Positions 8,505 through 17,003 of a stretch of 64,000 nucleotides of DNA are shown here, piece by piece. Each line of letters starts with the position of its first letter. Within the stretch, counting starts at the first letter, position 1. Both the position numbers and the translations under genes were made by a program. This DNA comes from Pelagibacteraceae bacterium (GTDB lineage: Bacteria > Pseudomonadota > Alphaproteobacteria > Pelagibacterales > Pelagibacteraceae): positions 1-64,000 of the forward strand of contig JAGYIF010000002.1 of NCBI GenBank assembly GCA_018402735.1, given 5' to 3'. The notes under the pieces are model-generated. The model did not search any database. It saw only the letters and a list, made by a program, of their open reading frames with translations, and was not told the origin of the DNA.

Positions 8505-8726
8505 ATGAAAGCGGAACTTGAAAGGCAACTCAGCGGACTCTCGCTTGAGGAGAAGAACGAGGTATTCACGTATCTCCTGCCTTTCGTGACGCCGGATTTT
8601 GACGGTGAAGCGGATTCAGAAGATCTCATTCTGGAGCTGGAAAAACGGCTCGAAGCCGACAAGAAAAATCCGGAAGCGGCCACTAGCCTCGACGAATTCA
8701 ACAAGCACTGGGCGCATATCGGATGA
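8505..8726 (+). CDS. Small acidic protein, probable partner of the nucleotidyltransferase
   Basis: 73 residues, acidic and helical (LERQLSGLSLEEKNEVFTYL...LILELEKRLEADKKNPEAA), of a type common as the first gene of small addiction-like pairs. Its stop overlaps the next start by 4 bp (ATGA). It lies 27 bp after sucC and is read in the same direction, so it probably rides on the suc transcript. Role inferred from size and coupling only. Confidence 0.6.
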   Translation: MKAELERQLSGLSLEEKNEVFTYLLPFVTPDFDGEADSEDLILELEKRLEADKKNPEAATSLDEFNKHWAHIG

Positions 8727-9211
8727 AATATGCGTTGCTGATTGTCCCGGAGGCGTTGGAGGAGCGTGAGATTTCCTGGTGTATGATCGGCGACCTCGCG
8801 GTGAACCATTGGGCGGCCGAGCCAATGGCCACCGCTGATGTGGATCTGGTCATCGCTTCTGAGAAAATTGAGGAAGCGGCGGAGGCACTCAAAGGACTAG
8901 GTTTTTCCGAAAACAGGTTCGACTGGTCGATCCATTTTAAGGGCGAGTCCAAGGTCTCGATCCAGATCAGCACCGAGGCGATGTATGGGGAATTTCCATC
9001 GCACTCCGTGCCGACGGAAGTCCACGGAATCCTCATGCGTGTCGCCTCTTTGGAAGATACTCTCAAAGGAAAGATCGCCGCTTACTCCGACAAGGGACGC
9101 CGGGGCAGCAAGAAGCTGAAGGATCTGACCGATATCTCCCGCCTGCTCGAAACCCATCCGGAACTGAGCGAGAAAATCCCCGCCGAAATACTCGGAAAAC
9201 TCGAAATCTAA
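8723..9211 (+). CDS. Nucleotidyltransferase-fold protein (MNT/AbiEii-like)
   Basis: 162 residues. GDLAVNHWAAEP followed by TADVDLVIASEKIEEA matches the G-x-A-x(n)-T-x-D-x-D-hh active-site region of minimal nucleotidyltransferases used in MNT/HEPN and AbiE-like toxin-antitoxin systems. A later EDTLKGKIAAYSDKGRRGSKKLKDLTDI segment is typical of the group (substrate lysine/arginine, then the helix DLxDI). It lies between sucC and sucD and ends 26 bp before sucD. No HEPN gene is present; the 73-residue upstream gene is the likely partner. Confidence 0.72.
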   Translation: MKYALLIVPEALEEREISWCMIGDLAVNHWAAEPMATADVDLVIASEKIEEAAEALKGLGFSENRFDWSIHFKGESKVSIQISTEAMYGEFPSHSVPTEVHGILMRVASLEDTLKGKIAAYSDKGRRGSKKLKDLTDISRLLETHPELSEKIPAEILGKLEI

Positions 9212-9237
9212 ATTTACATCGAACCTAACACAAATCC

Positions 9238-10134
9238 ATGGCCATCCTCATTGACGAAAACACCAAAGTCCTCGTGCAGGGCATCACCGGCGCCTTCGGC
9301 GCACGCCACGCACAGCTCTCGCTTGATTACGGGACGAAACTCGTGGCCGGCGTGACCCCCGGCAAAGGCGGACAGAAATTCGCGGATGTGGTTCCCATTT
9401 TCGACACCGTTTGCCAAGCGGTGAGTGAAACGGGAGCCACAGCCTCCGCGATTTTCGTCCCTCCGCCGTTCGCGGCCGATGCGATCCTTGAGGCGATGGA
9501 CGCCGGTGTGGAGCTGATCGTCTGCATCACCGAGGGCATCCCGGTCATGGACATGATGAGAGTGAAGCACGCGCTGAAAGACTCGAGGTCGCGCTTGGTC
9601 GGCCCGAACTGCCCCGGCCTCGTGACCCCCGGACGCGGCGAGAAAAGCCACGGCGGTTGCCGCATCGGCATAGCGCCCGGCTACATCCACAAGCGTGGCA
9701 ACGTCGGTGTTGTTTCCCGCTCCGGCACGCTCACCTATGAGGCGGTTTTTCAGCTCACCCAGATGGGCTACGGCCAGAGCACCTGCGTCGGCATCGGCGG
9801 CGACCCGATCAACGGCACCTCCCACCTCGATGTGCTCGAAATGTTCAACAACGACCCCGAGACCGAAGCGATCATCATGATTGGCGAGATCGGCGGCACG
9901 GCGGAGGTGGAGGCCGCGCGCTGGGCGAAGGAGAATTGCAAGAAGCCGATCGCCGGCTTCATCGCCGGAGCCACCGCGCCTCCCGGCCGCCGCATGGGGC
10001 ACGCCGGAGCCATTGTCGGTGGGGAGGAAGATACCGCCGAGGCGAAGAAAAAGATCCTCGCCGAGTGCGGCATCGCCGTGGCGGAAACGCCGAGCGACAT
10101 GGCCACCACGCTGATGCAAGCTTGGGGGAAATGA
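9238..10134 (+). CDS. sucD: Succinyl-CoA ligase alpha subunit
   Basis: 298 residues. N-terminal CoA-binding Rossmann fold ([18 protein letters not shown] and [12 protein letters not shown]). The ligase domain carries [24 protein letters not shown] and the active-site histidine region [13 protein letters not shown]. Forms the enzyme with SucC; separated from sucC by about 760 bp of toxin-antitoxin-like DNA but on the same strand with no clear promoter of its own. Confidence 0.97.
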   Translation: MAILIDENTKVLVQGITGAFGARHAQLSLDYGTKLVAGVTPGKGGQKFADVVPIFDTVCQAVSETGATASAIFVPPPFAADAILEAMDAGVELIVCITEGIPVMDMMRVKHALKDSRSRLVGPNCPGLVTPGRGEKSHGGCRIGIAPGYIHKRGNVGVVSRSGTLTYEAVFQLTQMGYGQSTCVGIGGDPINGTSHLDVLEMFNNDPETEAIIMIGEIGGTAEVEAARWAKENCKKPIAGFIAGATAPPGRRMGHAGAIVGGEEDTAEAKKKILAECGIAVAETPSDMATTLMQAWGK

Positions 10135-10150
10135 TTGCCGCGCAAACCCC

Positions 10151-11029
10151 TCACAAAGACGCGATGAGGCGGACGAAGCGGCGTCCGTACTCGACGTAGG
10201 AGGAGTAGCATTGGTTCCAATCGACCGCCGAGGGATCGGGGGCGTGGAAGACAGTAGCTACGTGCGGCTCGATGGCGATCCAACCCTTGTAGCCGGACTT
10301 GTGCGCGTCCGCGAGGATCTCGCGAAGCTTTGCCTGACCCTCGCCGGGCATGGTGTAATCGGGTTCCACATCGGCCGAGACGGGGTTCATACAGTCCTTG
10401 ATGTGGATGTGGGCGACGTGCTCCTTCACTTTCAGCCAGAAATCCAAAGGATCCTGCCATGGGAACGGCTCGGGCTTTGAGCGGTCGAGCTGAAACACCG
10501 GATTTCCCGTATCAAACACGAGTTTCAGGCCGGGGACTTCCTCGACGAGGCGAAGGGAATGCTCGGCGGAAAAGCCGCCCCAGTTCATGCAGTTCTCGTG
10601 GACGGCGGTGATGCCCTCATCGGCGAAGCGTTTCACGATCTCGCGCAGACGTTGGAAGCGCTCTGCCTCGTCCTGATCCTCGCCCCACGGCTCCTGCGCG
10701 TAGGACATGATGCGGATCATCGGCGTGCCAAGGCGTTTCATGCGTGGGATGGCGCGGGCGATCTCGGCGAGCGTGATGGCGAAATCGGACGAAATCTTTT
10801 TCCCCCAGTTGCCGATCGCCGAGCCGAACTCGGGGACTGTGATACCCGCGGCGTCGAGTTTGGCGGCGGCGGCGAGGAAATCCTCCTCCGGCATGTCGTG
10901 GATATTCATGTTGCCGACCATGCGGGTGGAGATGGCAGACCAGCCCAGGTCTTTTGTGGCGCGGATCTGGAGGTCGATGTCGCGGGAGGCTTCGTCGGCG
11001 AAGCCGGTGAGTCGTTCGGTGGAAAGCAT
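10151..11029 (-). CDS. Sugar phosphate isomerase/epimerase family TIM barrel
   Basis: 292 residues, no signal peptide. Xylose-isomerase-like TIM barrel: the metal-site residues are suggested by AVHENCMNWGG, LKLVFDTGNP, VAHIHIKDC and GYKGWIAIEPH. Family members isomerise or epimerise sugars and inositols. No sugar operon surrounds it: it is convergent with sucD and divergent from a lipoprotein gene. Substrate cannot be told. Confidence 0.82.
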   Translation of the reverse strand: MLSTERLTGFADEASRDIDLQIRATKDLGWSAISTRMVGNMNIHDMPEEDFLAAAAKLDAAGITVPEFGSAIGNWGKKISSDFAITLAEIARAIPRMKRLGTPMIRIMSYAQEPWGEDQDEAERFQRLREIVKRFADEGITAVHENCMNWGGFSAEHSLRLVEEVPGLKLVFDTGNPVFQLDRSKPEPFPWQDPLDFWLKVKEHVAHIHIKDCMNPVSADVEPDYTMPGEGQAKLREILADAHKSGYKGWIAIEPHVATVFHAPDPSAVDWNQCYSSYVEYGRRFVRLIASL

Positions 11030-11040
11030 GAGGCGAGGCT

Positions 11041-11073
11041 AAATTTCAAATTTCAAAACTCAAACTTCAATTT
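11041..11073. repeat. AT-rich leader motif, copy between divergent genes
   Basis: AAATTTCAAATTTCAAAACT and its continuation fill the gap between the divergent starts at 11029 and 11100. Same word family as the copies at 6289, 42320, 46090 and 53282. Confidence 0.45.
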
Positions 11074-11099
11074 GGGAAGGATTCGTGCATCCTCGCCGG

Positions 11100-11714
11100 A
11101 TGAAGCGGAGAGAATGGATGGTGTTGTGCGGCTTGGCGGCGGCAGGCTGCCGGAAGCGGGAAGCGCCCGAGAAGAAGGCACGCTCTTGGATTGAGATGCG
11201 CGGACAGTGGGAGGGTATGGGGGGCGGGGAGATCGACAGCGGCGAGCCGTTGCGGCTCGGCTGGGGCGAGACGATGACCGCCGTACGCTGGAAAGGCGCG
11301 CCGCCCTCGCCGCCCTTCGAACTGGAGCTGATGGCGAAACGCATCGATGGCACGGATTTCTTCTGCGCGGTGACCTTTCCTGTCCGCACTCCGGAAGAAT
11401 GCGTCACCCTCGTGGTAGGCGGATGGGGCGGCGGCACCGTCGGGATTTCCTCCATCGATGGCAAAGACGCCTCGGAAAATGAGACCACCTTTCATCGCGC
11501 GTTTGAGACGGATGTCTGGTATGCGATCCGGCTATTGAGGAACGGCGAGCGGATCGAAACATGGATCGACGGTGAGAAGATCATTGATGTGGACACCAAG
11601 GGAAAGATACTCGCGCTCAGGCCGGGACCGATCGAGGACTGCGCTCCCTTCGGCCTCGCGACATGGCAGACGACGGCTCTCATCCGCAACGTGCGTTGGC
11701 GGGGTCTTGATTGA
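11100..11714 (+). CDS. Lipoprotein with a concanavalin-like/DUF1080-like domain
   Basis: 204 residues, start at the ATG giving MKRREWMVLCGLAAAGC, a signal peptide with lipobox AAAGC. The mature part has a beta-sandwich pattern: FELELMAKRIDGTDFFCAVTF, then WYAIRLLRNGERIETWIDGEK and IRNVRWRGLD at the end. That layout is typical of the DUF1080/3-keto-disaccharide hydrolase fold common in Verrucomicrobiota and Planctomycetota. Probably membrane-anchored on the periplasmic side; substrate unknown. Confidence 0.65.
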   Translation: MKRREWMVLCGLAAAGCRKREAPEKKARSWIEMRGQWEGMGGGEIDSGEPLRLGWGETMTAVRWKGAPPSPPFELELMAKRIDGTDFFCAVTFPVRTPEECVTLVVGGWGGGTVGISSIDGKDASENETTFHRAFETDVWYAIRLLRNGERIETWIDGEKIIDVDTKGKILALRPGPIEDCAPFGLATWQTTALIRNVRWRGLD

Positions 11715-11925
11715 ATGTTTTTCCGAAGCACAAAAACCGGCTTGATGTGTGCGAGGCCGAAAGGCAAGGACGCGCTCAGTTACTGGTGGCGACCCGGAGA
11801 CGATGCGCGGGTAGTCCTAGAGATAGACGGACCTACCATTTTCATCGTATCATTCCGCATATCTTGTTCTCGACGAGTCACCCATTGCGGGCGATTTTTT
11901 CCCAAACCATTCCCCACAGACCACC

Positions 11926-12954
11926 ATGCCACGACCTCCGCTACACACGCTTCTTCTCTTCCTCGCGCTCTGCTCCTGCAAGGATGAGGAAATCCGCACC
12001 TACAAGGTAGCCGTCGAGCCGGAGGCCGAAGCGCAGTCGTCACAGGACGCTGGGGCGCGCGACCACGCGGAGCATTCGGACTCTGTAACGTGGCGCGCCT
12101 TGCCGGGCTGGAAAGCGGAGGAGGCGGGAAAGTTCCTGAGCGCCGCCTACACGGTGCCGGAACTCGGGCGTTTGACGGTTTCCAAACTCGGCGGCGACGG
12201 CGGCGGCCTAGCGGCGAACGTGAACCGCTGGCGTGGACAAGTGGGCATGCAGCCTCTGCCTGAAGATGAGGTGCGCGGCCAGCCGATGCCGGTGATCGAG
12301 AGCAACCGCGAGATGCTGCTTTTCAACCTCAATCCTGATGAGGCTCCCGCCGATGCCGAAGGTGTTTTCGTCGCCGTGCTGCCGCTTGGATCCGAGACAT
12401 GGTATTTCAAACTCACTGGCTCCTCCGCTAAGCTGCGGGAAAACGGCGGCACGGTGTTCATGGATTTTCTCTCCGATGTTCGCATCGCCGGCGAGCAACA
12501 GGCCGCGCCGCCCTCAAAAGGAGCCTCCATGATCAACGTCATCGCGCCTGCAGGTTGGGAGAAAAGCCAAGGCAGCTCGATGCGCGTCGCGAGCTTCGAG
12601 ATCAAAGGCGAGGACGGCACGACGGCGGATGTCTCGGTGATCCCGCTGCCCGGTGATTCCGGTAGCGTGCTCGACAACGTGAACCGCTGGCGCGGACAAG
12701 TCCAGCTCCCCCCTCTCGCGGGCGCCAATGACCCGGCCATCGGAGTGGAAATGGACGGCGAGGCCGGGAAGCTTTTCGTCACTCACATGGTCAGCGCGGA
12801 GGCGGTGCTCGACGGGAAAAAGGCCGCGATTTCCACCGCCATCCTCAAGGCGGATGACATCACCTGGTTTTTCAAGATCACCGGCGAGGCCGCTCTGGTG
12901 GAGGCGAACCGTGAGAAATTCGAGAACTTCGCCCGCACCGCGTCCTTCCCATGA
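11926..12954 (+). CDS. Lipoprotein with two copies of one domain
   Basis: 342 residues with an N-terminal lipobox (LALCSC). The mature chain contains two related domains of about 130 residues. Each has the segment NVNRWRGQV and a later YFKLTG or FFKITG, so it arose by internal duplication. No known function is recognised. The stop overlaps by 4 bp the start of a short frame resembling the first segment of ResB. This suggests an original link with cytochrome c maturation that is now broken. Confidence 0.7.
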   Translation: MPRPPLHTLLLFLALCSCKDEEIRTYKVAVEPEAEAQSSQDAGARDHAEHSDSVTWRALPGWKAEEAGKFLSAAYTVPELGRLTVSKLGGDGGGLAANVNRWRGQVGMQPLPEDEVRGQPMPVIESNREMLLFNLNPDEAPADAEGVFVAVLPLGSETWYFKLTGSSAKLRENGGTVFMDFLSDVRIAGEQQAAPPSKGASMINVIAPAGWEKSQGSSMRVASFEIKGEDGTTADVSVIPLPGDSGSVLDNVNRWRGQVQLPPLAGANDPAIGVEMDGEAGKLFVTHMVSAEAVLDGKKAAISTAILKADDITWFFKITGEAALVEANREKFENFARTASFP

Positions 12955-13049
12955 TTCTCCGAAAATCCACAAAATTCCTGAGTTTCCTGCGCCTGACGGT
13001 CACACTGTTGGGCTTCTCAATGGTGCTGATTTTCGTCGGCACGGTCTAG
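12951..13049 (+). pseudogene. Truncated ResB-like (cytochrome c biogenesis) start
   Basis: 32 codons from an ATG overlapping the upstream stop. LRLTVTLLGFSMVLIFVGTV is the first transmembrane helix of ResB/Ccs1-type proteins. It then hits TAG at 13047-13049; the same frame continues QVTLGIGSFG, still ResB-like, before a second stop at 13116-13118. Only the 5' tip of the gene remains. Confidence 0.5.
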
Positions 13050-13174
13050 CAGGTCACTCTCGGCATCGGCTCCTTCGGTTTTACTGCCATTTCGGGATTA
13101 CATCTCCTCCGTTATTGATCAGAGCCTACCGAGCCGGATCAGCCCTACCGGTATGCAAAAGCCCGCAGCTTTTC

Positions 13175-13981
13175 TCAGAACCCCTGCAGCTTCGCGGCGA
13201 TCCATGCGTCTTCCATCTCGGAGAGCGTGGCGGCTTCTAGGGTTTTCCCGGCGGCCTTGAGGATTTTCTCCATCTCGCCAAAGCGCCGCTCAAACTTGGC
13301 GTTGGCGCGGGCCATGAGGACTTCGGGGTCGATCTTGCGGAAACGGGAGAGGTTCACGACGGAGAACAGCAGGTCGCCCAGCTCCTCCTCGACGGCGGGC
13401 ATGTCTTGGGCGTCGATGGCGGCTTGCAATTCTAACAGCTCCTCGCGGATCTTCGAGATCACGCCGGTCTCCATTGGCCAGTCGAAGCCGACTTTGGCGG
13501 CCTTTTTGAGGAGCTTTGCGCCGCGCACAAGGGCGGGCAGGCCTTTGCCGGTGCCGTGGAGATAGGAAACATCCTCCTCGCCTTTCTCGCCGCGCTTGAT
13601 GGCATCCCATTGTTTCAGCACCGCATCGGGGTCGCCCGCGACGGCCTCGCCGAAGACATGCGGATGGCGGCGGACGAGCTTGTCGGAAATTCCTTTCGCC
13701 ACGGCATCGAGATCGAAGCGGCCGGCTTCCTGCGCGATTTCGCTGTGGAAATAGACTTGGAGCAGGAGGTCGCCGAGTTCCTCGCGGATGTCGGTGTCGT
13801 CGCCGCGCTGGATTGCATCCACGGTTTCGTAGGCCTCTTCGATGAGGTTGGGCACAAGCGATTCGTGTGTCTGCTCTGCGTCCCAGGGGCAGCCGCCCGG
13901 TGCGCGCAGGCGGTGCATGATGGCGCGCAGCCGTTCGAGTTCCGGCACACCGTTTCCTCTGATCATTTCCTCATCTGTCAT
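13175..13981 (-). CDS. mazG: Nucleoside triphosphate pyrophosphohydrolase MazG
   Basis: 268 residues. Two MazG four-helix domains in tandem: the first has CPWDAEQTHESLVPNLIEEA and EELGDLLLQVYFHSEIA, the second EELLELQAAID and EEELGDLLFSVVNLSRF. The EExxE/ExxD metal motifs are intact. The enzyme hydrolyses abnormal NTPs. Start set at the ATG giving MTDEEMIRGNG, which overlaps the stop of the upstream rhomboid gene by 4 bp. Confidence 0.94.
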   Translation of the reverse strand: MTDEEMIRGNGVPELERLRAIMHRLRAPGGCPWDAEQTHESLVPNLIEEAYETVDAIQRGDDTDIREELGDLLLQVYFHSEIAQEAGRFDLDAVAKGISDKLVRRHPHVFGEAVAGDPDAVLKQWDAIKRGEKGEEDVSYLHGTGKGLPALVRGAKLLKKAAKVGFDWPMETGVISKIREELLELQAAIDAQDMPAVEEELGDLLFSVVNLSRFRKIDPEVLMARANAKFERRFGEMEKILKAAGKTLEAATLSEMEDAWIAAKLQGF

Positions 13982-14877
13982 AAGTCGCTGTTCTTCGCCG
14001 CGCGGTGAAGCGTATCGCGTTCCTCGTCCGTCAGGCTCTGAAAGCCATCGCGGGAAATCTTTTCGAGGATCGCATCCACTTCCGATTGGCCGTGGAGATC
14101 GACGATGGTGCGCGGGCGGATTTTTGGGGTGAAATCGGAGGCCAGGCGGCCGCGCGGGGAGCCGGTCTTGCCGCGCATCCAACCTATCCAGCCGTGGGTT
14201 TTCATCAGGACAAAACCCATGATCGCGCCGCCGAGGTGGCCGGCTTCTCCTCCCTCATTGCCGCCCAGTTTCAGGACGATGGCTCCCACCGAAATGACCA
14301 GCAGAGCGATGGCGAGCTGACGCATCGTAAGGGTGATGGGCGGGAATAGGAGTGAGACCCGCATCGAAGGAGCAATCACCGCCACGCCCACGAGGATGCC
14401 GTAGATCCCGGCCGAGGCACCCACAAGGGGAACCAACGTCGAGCTGACCAATTCCTGGCTACCGTCGGAATAAGTCGCCAGAATCATCCGGGGAAGGATT
14501 CCGGCAAACACAAGAGTAGAGTATAAAACACCACCAGCTACTCCGCAGACTAGGTAGAAGAAAATGAATCGCATTGCCCCCCACCAGCGCTCTAACCATG
14601 GGCCGAAGAAAAACAGCCCGATGCAGTTGAAGAGCACGTGGCCGACGCTGCCGTGGAGGAACTGGAAAGTAAGAAACTCCCAGTAGTGCTTTTCCAGCAC
14701 GGCTGTCTGGATTCTGAAGGCAAATTCCTTGCGGAGCGGCCCGTCCGGAGCATCACCTGCCAACATCATATCGATGAAGTAGATTCCGAGATTCAGGATC
14801 AGCAGGCCTTTCACCACGGGTGTCAATTGCGATATCATCCCGCCGCTTCTCGGATAGTCTCGTTCCGCCAAACCCAT
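13978..14877 (-). CDS. Rhomboid family intramembrane serine protease
   Basis: 299 residues. Several transmembrane helices; the catalytic serine is in GASAGIYG (S155) and the histidine in EAGHLGGAIMG (H214). FLHGSVGHVLFNCIGLFFFG is the typical early histidine-containing helix. The soluble C-terminal tail carries a VDAILEKISRDGFQSLT segment, seen in many rhomboid C-termini. Start at the ATG giving MGLAERDYP. In an operon with mazG. Substrates unknown. Confidence 0.92.
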   Translation of the reverse strand: MGLAERDYPRSGGMISQLTPVVKGLLILNLGIYFIDMMLAGDAPDGPLRKEFAFRIQTAVLEKHYWEFLTFQFLHGSVGHVLFNCIGLFFFGPWLERWWGAMRFIFFYLVCGVAGGVLYSTLVFAGILPRMILATYSDGSQELVSSTLVPLVGASAGIYGILVGVAVIAPSMRVSLLFPPITLTMRQLAIALLVISVGAIVLKLGGNEGGEAGHLGGAIMGFVLMKTHGWIGWMRGKTGSPRGRLASDFTPKIRPRTIVDLHGQSEVDAILEKISRDGFQSLTDEERDTLHRAAKNSDL

Positions 14878-14947
14878 GTTGCGCGGATTATCGGCGGGGC
14901 TTTTCTTTTTCCAAGCAGCAACTTTGACGATTGGACCCCACGTAGGG

Positions 14948-14990
14948 GTTTGGCTGGAGAGGTCATGGGAACGAAAGACCCAAGCCAAAC
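14948..14990 (+). other. Nested hairpin upstream of tRNA-Val
   Basis: GTTTGGCT (14948-14955) pairs perfectly with AGCCAAAC (14983-14990). Inside it GGTC (14961-14964) pairs with GACC (14977-14980). It lies in the roughly 190-bp gap between the rhomboid start and tRNA-Val. Could be a leader structure of the tRNA transcript or of unknown use. Confidence 0.3.
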
Positions 14991-15066
14991 TCCCTGGCCT
15001 TGGGAGGCGTATTTACAAATATCGGCTTGCCACCCGGTGCTGGCGACGATATTGCGCGCACTTTAC

Positions 15067-15141
15067 GCACGAGTAGCTCAGCGGTAGAGCAACCCGTTTA
15101 CACCGGGTCGGTCGGCGGTTCGATCCCGTCCTCGTGTACCA
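15067..15141 (+). tRNA. tRNA-Val (TAC)
   Basis: Acceptor GCACGAG pairs with CTCGTGT (one wobble). The D-arm is AGCTCAGCGGTAGAGC, the anticodon arm is ACCCG-TTTACAC-CGGGT with anticodon TAC, the T-arm is GCGGTTCGATCCCGT, and CCA is encoded at 15139-15141. 75 nt. Confidence 0.95.
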
Positions 15142-15153
15142 CCCGCCCTTGCG

Positions 15154-16851
15154 CTATGTCCTGCCGACTCCGAAACGGCGGTTGATGTCCTTGAGATTGT
15201 ATTCAGTAAGAGTTGGTCGCCCGTCCGCGCCGCAGTAGGGCAGATCGCAGTGGAAAAGCTCCTCCAGCAGCGCGGCGGCTTCGGTGAGGCGGGGCATCAC
15301 GCGCAGGGCAGCCTTCATGGCGATCGCTTTGGAAATCCGGTCGAACGCGAACCTGCCCGCCGAGGCGGGGCCGTGGAGCAGTTCTTCGAGAAGATCGTCG
15401 ATGAATGCGTGTGGGTCGCCAGGCGGAAGTCCGTCGGGAAGGCTGCGGACTTGGAGGGTATTGCCGCCGAAGGCCTCTACCTCGATCCCGGCCTCCTGCA
15501 ACGCCATGCGCTCGCGAAGGAGGATGTCGAGATCGCGCGGATCCAGCTCGAAGAGTAACGGCACGAGCAGGCTTTGCGTTTCCATGCCGTCCTTGCGGCT
15601 TTTTGAAAGGCGCTCGAAGAGGATGCGTTCGCGCGCGGCCTTGGGGTCGAAGAGCACGAGGCCGTCGGCGCTTTCCATGATGACGTATCGCTCCTGCAGC
15701 ATCCCGATGATGCGGAAATCCGGGGCGCGGCGTTTCGGCGGGGCGTTTTCGGCGGGCGGTGTGGCGATGAGGTCGGGTTGGTGGGGATGAAAGGTCGGGT
15801 AGCTGGCGGGCGGTGTTGGTTGCGTTTCCCGGGGCGCGGGCGGTTCGGGTCTCCTGACGGGGGAGGGGCGTAGGCACTCGGCGACCGTCTGTGAGATCAG
15901 ATCCCGCACCTCGAAGGGGCGGTGGAAGCGCACCTCGCGTTTCGCGGGATGGACGTTCACATCCACCAGCTGCGGCTCCATCTCCAGCCACAGCCACGCG
16001 GCCGGATGCAGGCCTTCCTGCAGGTTTCCCCGGAAACCCTCGGCCAATCCTTTCGTCACCGCCGCGTCCTCGATGGGCCTGCCGTTGAGGAAAACGAACT
16101 GGTGCCGCCGGCCTTTCCGCGCGTGCTTCGCGGGCAGTACGAAGCCGCTCACGCTCATCCCCGGCGCCAGTCTTTCCGGCATCGCCACCAACTCGCCGCC
16201 CAGCTCGTTGCCGACGAGCTGGCGCACGCGATCCACCGCGTTGGCCGCGGCGGGGAGGTCGAAGATGACTTTGTCATCCCTGCGGAAACGGAAGCGCACC
16301 CCCGGCGCGGCGAGCGCGTGCAGCCTGATCTGCTGCTCCACGTGCGCGGCCTCGGTGCTTTCTGCTCGCATGAATTTCCGCCGCGCGGGCATGTTGAAAA
16401 ACAGGCTCCTCGCCTCGATCATCGTCCCGGGCGCACCGCCCGCGTCGCGCACATCGCGCACTTTCCCGCCATCCACGATGATTTCCGTCCCGGAAACATC
16501 CTCCGCGCGCCGCGTGAGCATGCGGAACTTCGCCACGCTGGCGATGCTCGGCACCGCCTCGCCGCGGAAGCCTAGGGTCATAACCGAGGCGAGATCCGCC
16601 GCCGTGCGCAGCTTGCTCGTCGCATGTCTTTCCAGAGAAAGCAGCGCGTCCTCGCGCGCCATCCCGCAGCCATCGTCTGCCACCCGGATTAGGCCCACGC
16701 CGCCGCGCTCGATATCGACCGTCACCGTCCTCGCGCCCGCGTCGATGCTGTTTTCCACCAGCTCCTTCACCACGCTCGCCGGGCGCTCCACCACCTCCCC
16801 CGCCGCCACCTGGCTGGCGAGGATATCGGGCAGGACTTTCACCAGGGGCAT
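15154..16851 (-). CDS. mutL: DNA mismatch repair protein MutL
   Basis: 565 residues. The GHKL ATPase N-terminus is complete: IAAGEVVERPASVVKELVEN, then DDGCGM and GFRGEAVPSIASV. A C-terminal dimerisation domain ends with GRPTLTEYNLKDINRRFG. The nuclease signature DQHA-x2-E-x4-E appears as DPKA-x2-E-x4-E at about 402-413, lacking the usual Gln and His. MutL links mismatch recognition by MutS to strand incision. Start at the ATG giving MPLVKVLPDILA. Confidence 0.95.
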   Translation of the reverse strand: MPLVKVLPDILASQVAAGEVVERPASVVKELVENSIDAGARTVTVDIERGGVGLIRVADDGCGMAREDALLSLERHATSKLRTAADLASVMTLGFRGEAVPSIASVAKFRMLTRRAEDVSGTEIIVDGGKVRDVRDAGGAPGTMIEARSLFFNMPARRKFMRAESTEAAHVEQQIRLHALAAPGVRFRFRRDDKVIFDLPAAANAVDRVRQLVGNELGGELVAMPERLAPGMSVSGFVLPAKHARKGRRHQFVFLNGRPIEDAAVTKGLAEGFRGNLQEGLHPAAWLWLEMEPQLVDVNVHPAKREVRFHRPFEVRDLISQTVAECLRPSPVRRPEPPAPRETQPTPPASYPTFHPHQPDLIATPPAENAPPKRRAPDFRIIGMLQERYVIMESADGLVLFDPKAARERILFERLSKSRKDGMETQSLLVPLLFELDPRDLDILLRERMALQEAGIEVEAFGGNTLQVRSLPDGLPPGDPHAFIDDLLEELLHGPASAGRFAFDRISKAIAMKAALRVMPRLTEAAALLEELFHCDLPYCGADGRPTLTEYNLKDINRRFGVGRT

Positions 16852-16952
16852 GGCCGAAGTTTGTGGGGCGGAGACAACTCCCGCAATCCCGAATCCGAAG
16901 ACAAAGAATTCATTCGCGGTTGAATCACAAAGTCGAGGGCTCTTGCCCGGAT

Positions 16953-16977
16953 AGAAGTTTAAGGTTTTAAGTTTCCA
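16953..16977. repeat. AT-rich leader motif, weak copy upstream of ftsY
   Basis: GAAGTTTAAGGTTTTAAGTT in the gap between the divergent mutL and ftsY starts. Weaker member of the family at 11041 and 46090. Confidence 0.3.
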
Positions 16978-17003
16978 TTCCCCCGTTAGCCTCCCGCGCA
17001 TCC

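Noticed and set aside
7371..8528. 385-codon frame antisense to sucC
   Set aside because: sucC is certain; the antisense product is His/Val-rich noise.
11715..11925. Small frame after the DUF1080-like lipoprotein
   Set aside because: No ribosome-binding site, no recognisable residues and odd composition; treated as non-coding spacer.
14948..14990. Possible SRP (4.5S) RNA because of a GGAA near the hairpin tip
   Set aside because: The conserved bulge sequences flanking the GGAA loop of SRP RNA are absent.
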